The notes under the pieces: generated by a model | Told to the model about the DNA's origin: nothing | The model's input: the letters and a program-made list of their open reading frames with translations, nothing else | Databases searched by the model: none | In this document: one piece after another, positions 13,267 through 16,926 of the stretch | Layout: each line of letters begins with the position of its first letter | Numbering within the stretch: position 1 is the stretch's first letter | NCBI GenBank assembly: GCA_946623205.1 | Contig: CAMOQV010000020.1 | Span: 1 to 16,926, forward strand | Source: an uncultured Clostridia bacterium | GTDB taxonomy: Bacteria; Bacillota; Clostridia; Christensenellales; UBA3700 | DNA length: 16,926 nt | Direction: 5' to 3' | Translations under genes and position numbers: made by a program

Positions 13267-15039
13267 ATGAAAAAGAAAAGGAGTTCGCTATCCGTCTTAT
13301 TGGGTTATGCAGGCACGCATAAGTATTTTACATATGCGGCACTAGTATTATCTACAATAAGCGGGGTAATAGCATTGTTCCCTTACATCTTCATTTGGAA
13401 GATAGTAAAGGAATTGGTTGAAGTTGCACCAAACTTTGAGAATGCTACACACATTGTCTCGAATGGTTGGATTGCAGTAGGCTTTGCGCTTGGTTACATA
13501 TTAATGTATCTTCTTGCGCTAATGTGTTCGCATATTGGAGCTTTTAGAGTCAATAGAAATATGCGAGAAAAATTGATGGACCATATCTCAAAGATGCCAA
13601 TTGGCGAAATTAATGATTTTGGAACAGGAAAGTTACGTCAAATCACACTTGATACAGCAGGCATTCCAGAAAACTATTTGGCTCACCAATTGCCAGATAT
13701 GGCACAAACTTATGTAACTCCAGTTGCTATGATAGCTATGCTATTTGTATTTGATTGGAGATTAGGACTAGTATCATTAGTTCCAGTAATTATAGGATTT
13801 GCAATGATGTTTACAATGGTAGGGCCATCATTGAAAGATGAGATGAAAAAATACCAAGATTCACTTGCAGATATGAGTAATGAAGCTGTTGAATATGTCC
13901 GTGGTATTCCAGTAGTTAAAACATTTAACCAATCTGTATTCTCATTCAAGCGTTTTGCTAATTCAATTTCAAATTATGCAAAATATTGTTATGGCTATAC
14001 ACAAAAGACAAGAAAGCATATGGCATTATTAATTACTGCAATAAACGTAGTTGTATGTTTCTTAGTAGCCTTCACTTTAATAATGAGTGGCGTTAAGATG
14101 ATTGACGATATCTTTATTGTTAATTTGATGTTCTATATTATCTTTACTCCAATTATTGCAACATGTTTTACAAAAGTATTGTTTATGTCAGAAAACACAA
14201 TGCTTGTTGATGATGCACTAGAGAGAGTTAATTCTATTCTTTCAATTGAACCATTGAAAGAGCCAGAAAATCCAAAAGAACCAAATGGCTTTGATCTTGA
14301 ATTCAACAATGTTGTATTTAATTACAAAACAGCAAATATTAATGCAGTAGATAACGTTTCATTCAAAGTAAAAGAAAATTCTCTTGTAGCTTTGGTTGGA
14401 CCTAGCGGCGGCGGTAAATCAACTATCGCTAATTTGATAGCAAGATTCTATGATGTAAAAGAAGGCGAAATTAAAATCGGTGGCGTAAATATTAAGGATA
14501 TGGACAAGAAGACTTTACGCAGCACTATATCTTATGTATTCCAAGATAATAAATTGTTTAGAGGTACAATTCTAGACAACGTAAGATTAGCAAAGCCTGA
14601 TGCAACAGAAGAAGAAGTAATTAAGGCTTTAGAATTAGCTCAATGTGGCGATATTATTGCTAAATTAAAAGATGGTATCCATACGGTAATTGGTTCGCAA
14701 GGAACATATCTATCTGGCGGCGAAACACAACGTGTATGTATTGCTAGATGTTTCTTGAGAGATTCGAAGATATTGCTATTGGATGAAGCAACAGCATTTG
14801 CTGATCCAGAAAATGAAAGATTAGTGCAATTAGCATTTGCAAATCTTGTTAAAAATAAGAGCGTAATTATGATTGCGCATAGATTATCTACAGTTAAGAA
14901 TGCAGATAGAATTTTTGTTGTAAAAGAAGGAAAGATTGCAGAAGAAGGAACACACGATGAACTTGTTGCTAATAAGAATGTATACGCAAAGATGTGGGCT
15001 GATTATCAAGAGGCAATCACTTGGAAGGTAGGGAGGTAA
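13267..15039 (+). CDS. ABC half-transporter (membrane plus ATPase), YbtPQ/IrtAB-like, first subunit
   Basis: The 590-residue protein has an exporter-fold membrane domain of about six helices (first near 21-46, last near 283-305) and a C-terminal ATPase. The ATPase shows Walker A GPSGGGKST (378-386), Gln426, signature LSGGETQR (482-489), Walker B ILLLDE (502-507) with the catalytic Glu, and switch His538. The D-loop region reads EATAFADPENE instead of the common EATASLD. I associate ATAFADPENE and the HQLPDM segment (residues 140-145) with the YbtQ/IrtA group, exporter-fold proteins that import siderophores in some bacteria. It pairs with the next gene, and GAGGTG at 13256-13261 is the ribosome binding site. 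Direction of transport and substrate are open: drug efflux under TetR control is equally credible. Confidence 0.88.
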   Translation: MKKKRSSLSVLLGYAGTHKYFTYAALVLSTISGVIALFPYIFIWKIVKELVEVAPNFENATHIVSNGWIAVGFALGYILMYLLALMCSHIGAFRVNRNMREKLMDHISKMPIGEINDFGTGKLRQITLDTAGIPENYLAHQLPDMAQTYVTPVAMIAMLFVFDWRLGLVSLVPVIIGFAMMFTMVGPSLKDEMKKYQDSLADMSNEAVEYVRGIPVVKTFNQSVFSFKRFANSISNYAKYCYGYTQKTRKHMALLITAINVVVCFLVAFTLIMSGVKMIDDIFIVNLMFYIIFTPIIATCFTKVLFMSENTMLVDDALERVNSILSIEPLKEPENPKEPNGFDLEFNNVVFNYKTANINAVDNVSFKVKENSLVALVGPSGGGKSTIANLIARFYDVKEGEIKIGGVNIKDMDKKTLRSTISYVFQDNKLFRGTILDNVRLAKPDATEEEVIKALELAQCGDIIAKLKDGIHTVIGSQGTYLSGGETQRVCIARCFLRDSKILLLDEATAFADPENERLVQLAFANLVKNKSVIMIAHRLSTVKNADRIFVVKEGKIAEEGTHDELVANKNVYAKMWADYQEAITWKVGR

Positions 15040-15044
15040 TCGAT

Positions 15045-16778
15045 ATGGTTAATTATTTCATGAAAAGATACGCTCTATCTCAAAAGGGCGCAAAAGACTT
15101 CATCAAAGCTGTTATTTGGGCAACGATTGCAGATATCGCATTGATGATGCCAATATCAATTGCATATTTTGTCGTTTCAGATTTATTAAACGGCGGAATA
15201 TCTACAACAGGATATTGGGTATATAGTATAACAACAGTTTTAGCTTTAGTTTTAATATATTTTCTAAACTTATTGCAATATGATGCTGAATTTGGAGCTA
15301 CATATAAAGAATCAGAAAGACGCAGAATTTCGCTAGCAGAAAGATTAAGAAAATTGCCATTGGCATACTTTGGGAAAAAAGATATCGGCGATTTAACAAA
15401 AGTCATTTTGAGTGACACAACACTTTTGGAACAAAACTTCTCGCATATTATGCCACAATTCTACGGCTCAATCATTTCTACAACAATAGTGGTTATTTCA
15501 TTATTTGGATTTGATTGGAGAATGACACTTGCAAGTATATGGGTATTCCCAGTAGCTATGTTAATTGTCTTCACATCAAGAAAACTACAAGACAAAGTTA
15601 ACAAACCAAAATTAGCAGCAAATGTTGAGTGTGAAGCAAACATTCACGAATATATTGAGACAATTAAAGATTACAAGGCAAACGCTGCAGAAGATAGAAT
15701 GCTTGTGCCAATCAAAAAGAGTATTAAAAAATGTGAAAAAACAGGTCTTATTTCTGAAATTGGTGTTGCTGCATTTGTAATCTCAGCACAAATGATTCTT
15801 AAAATTGGGATTGCAACAACAGCTCTAGTTGGAGGATATTTAATTGCAAAAGGAATGATAACACTTCCTACATTCTTTATGTATCTAATTGTAGTATCTA
15901 GAATCTACGAACCAATGAGTGGTGCTTTAGTTAACCTTGCAGCTATTATCAACCAAGAATTGACAATAGAGAGAACAAGAGCAATTCAAGAATATCCAAT
16001 TCAAACAGGTGACACAAATGTATCTGTCGACAATTATGATATTGAATTTAAAGATGTAAAATTTGCTTACAACGAAAACGAAGGCGTTTTAAATGGGGTA
16101 TCACTAGTTGCTAAGCAAGGTGAAGTAACAGCATTGGTTGGTCCAAGCGGTGGCGGTAAATCTACAATTGGAAAACTTGCAGCAAGATTCTATGACGCAA
16201 ATAGCGGAGAGATATTGCTTGGAGGTAAAGATATATCTAAGATTGATCCAGAAGAACTTCTAAAGAATTACTCAATTGTTTTCCAAGATGTTGTATTGTT
16301 CAATAATACAATCAAAGAAAACATTAGAATAGGAAAGAGCGATGCAACTGACGAGGAAGTAATCTGGGCTGCAAAAGAGGCAAGATGTGATGAGTTTATA
16401 TCAAGATTGCCATATGGCATCGATACAATGATAGGTGAAAATGGAGCATATCTATCTGGTGGCGAAAGACAAAGAATTTCAATTGCTAGAGCTCTTTTAA
16501 AGAATGCGCCAATAATCCTTCTTGACGAAGCTACAGCTTCTTTGGATGCAGAAAATGAAACTGAAATACAACAAGCTATATCTAAATTAACAAAGAATAA
16601 GACAGTTGTTATTATCGCTCATAGAATGAGAACTGTAGAGAATGCGGATAAGGTTGTGTATATTGCGAATGGAAAGATTGTTGAACAAGGTGCTCCAAGT
16701 GAGCTTTTGAAAAACAATAATACAAACTTTGCGAAGATGGTTGAGACTCAAAAACAGTCAGCAGACTGGAAGATATAA
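15045..16778 (+). CDS. ABC half-transporter (membrane plus ATPase), YbtPQ/IrtAB-like, second subunit
   Basis: I place the start at ATG 15045, giving 577 residues. GGGAGG at 15031-15036 lies 8 nt upstream and the gap to the previous stop is 5 nt. The frame extends to a TTG at 15021, but no ribosome binding site supports it. The membrane domain (about residues 20-310) precedes an ATPase with Walker A GPSGGGKST (366-374), Gln414, LSGGERQR (470-477), Walker B IILLDEATASLD (490-501) and His526 in IAHRMRTV. The HRMRTV block and the C-terminal Q-x4-W tail resemble YbtP/IrtB partners. Both ATPases keep the catalytic Glu and canonical signatures, so both sites of the heterodimer look competent. Substrate unknown. 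Confidence 0.88.
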   Translation: MVNYFMKRYALSQKGAKDFIKAVIWATIADIALMMPISIAYFVVSDLLNGGISTTGYWVYSITTVLALVLIYFLNLLQYDAEFGATYKESERRRISLAERLRKLPLAYFGKKDIGDLTKVILSDTTLLEQNFSHIMPQFYGSIISTTIVVISLFGFDWRMTLASIWVFPVAMLIVFTSRKLQDKVNKPKLAANVECEANIHEYIETIKDYKANAAEDRMLVPIKKSIKKCEKTGLISEIGVAAFVISAQMILKIGIATTALVGGYLIAKGMITLPTFFMYLIVVSRIYEPMSGALVNLAAIINQELTIERTRAIQEYPIQTGDTNVSVDNYDIEFKDVKFAYNENEGVLNGVSLVAKQGEVTALVGPSGGGKSTIGKLAARFYDANSGEILLGGKDISKIDPEELLKNYSIVFQDVVLFNNTIKENIRIGKSDATDEEVIWAAKEARCDEFISRLPYGIDTMIGENGAYLSGGERQRISIARALLKNAPIILLDEATASLDAENETEIQQAISKLTKNKTVVIIAHRMRTVENADKVVYIANGKIVEQGAPSELLKNNNTNFAKMVETQKQSADWKI

Positions 16779-16794
16779 GACCTATCCTAATAAT

Positions 16795-16834
16795 AAAGGG
16801 AGTCAGCGGCGAAAGTTGCTGGCTGTCTTTATTT
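16795..16834 (+). terminator. Intrinsic terminator after the TetR-ABC operon
   Basis: AAAGGGAGTCAGCGGC (16795-16810) pairs with GTTGCTGGCTGTCTTT (16815-16830) over a GAAA tetraloop, with several G-T wobbles and one G-G mismatch. The 3' arm ends in T and continues ATTT. Confidence 0.85.
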
Positions 16835-16873
16835 AAAGGCATATTTTATATAAATAAAAAAAATAAGATTATC

Positions 16874-16902
16874 TTGAATCATATATGATTTTGTGAGAAA
16901 AT
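16874..16902 (+). promoter_or_regulatory. Possible promoter of the next gene with a perfect palindrome
   Basis: TTGAAT (16874-16879) and GAAAAT (16897-16902, preceded by TGa) are 17 bp apart, a weak extended -10 promoter. AATCATATATGATT (16877-16890) is a perfect 14-bp palindrome in the spacer, where a repressor would block polymerase. Confidence 0.35.
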
Positions 16903-16919
16903 TATGGGCGGATAACTAA

Positions 16920-16925
16920 AAGGAG
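16920..16925 (+). promoter_or_regulatory. Ribosome binding site of a gene beginning just outside the window
   Basis: AAGGAG ends one base before the window edge, downstream of the terminator at 16795-16834. A start codon would be expected within the next 5-10 bases. Nothing can be said of the product. Confidence 0.5.
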
Positions 16926-16926
16926 C

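Noticed and set aside
15021..15044. TTG at 15021 as start of the last ABC gene
   Set aside because: It lies inside the previous gene with no ribosome binding site; ATG 15045 has GGGAGG 8 nt upstream.
1..16926. CRISPR array, tRNA or rRNA genes, toxin-antitoxin pair, prophage
   Set aside because: No regularly spaced repeats, cloverleaf or rRNA sequence, no small two-gene toxin pair and no phage or integrase gene were seen on either strand.

Overview
The window reads as chromosomal DNA of a low-GC, Gram-positive-type bacterium (Bacillota, probably an anaerobic, Clostridia-like gut lineage). The support is AT-rich DNA with strong AGGAGG-type ribosome binding sites, arginine written almost always as AGA, a diacylglyceryl-type lipobox on a secreted enzyme, intrinsic terminators with T-tracts, and standard stop and Trp codons. 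All genes lie on the + strand. I see no rRNA, tRNA, CRISPR array, transposase or phage gene.

Layout. (1) 1-3540: a tightly packed run of a 5'-truncated transglutaminase-fold protein, an AlkD-like DNA alkylation repair protein and a lipoprotein glycosidase of the GH30 type, closed by a strong terminator. (2) 3561-6535: a sulfur-assimilation module. A consensus promoter drives a leader holding a 24-codon cysteine-rich peptide ORF ending RCGRMCRRCCA-stop. It is followed by O-acetylhomoserine sulfhydrylase (metY) and cysteine synthase (cysK), a terminator, and an Rrf2-family regulator with an IscR-like cysteine triad. A 20-bp element with 15 identities sits at nearly the same place, 7-8 nt after the -10 box, at both the leader promoter and the regulator promoter; it is the best candidate for the regulator's operator. 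(3) 6690-7391: an XRE repressor fused to membrane segments. (4) 7549-9003: an FAD protein that strongly resembles the Propionibacterium (Cutibacterium) acnes linoleate isomerase. (5) 9098-12519: a MacB/FtsX-type ABC ATPase, its permease and an 80-residue heavy-metal-associated (HMA) domain protein. (6) 12577-16834: a TetR regulator with a 15-bp palindrome over its -10 region, then two full-length ABC half-transporters resembling the YbtPQ/IrtAB group. The window ends on the ribosome binding site of the next gene.

How the parts work together. The sulfur module looks doubly controlled: transcription initiation by the Rrf2 protein (inferred from the shared element), and a cysteine-sensing leader peptide whose four Cys codons lie in its last ten codons. 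This two-layer circuit is the most interesting system in the window. The other units look like separate stress, export or membrane functions, each with its own local regulatory palindrome.

One start differs from the longest open frame: the last ABC gene starts at the ATG at 15045, not the TTG at 15021. The first gene is open from base 1, so its apparent ATG at 235 is internal.
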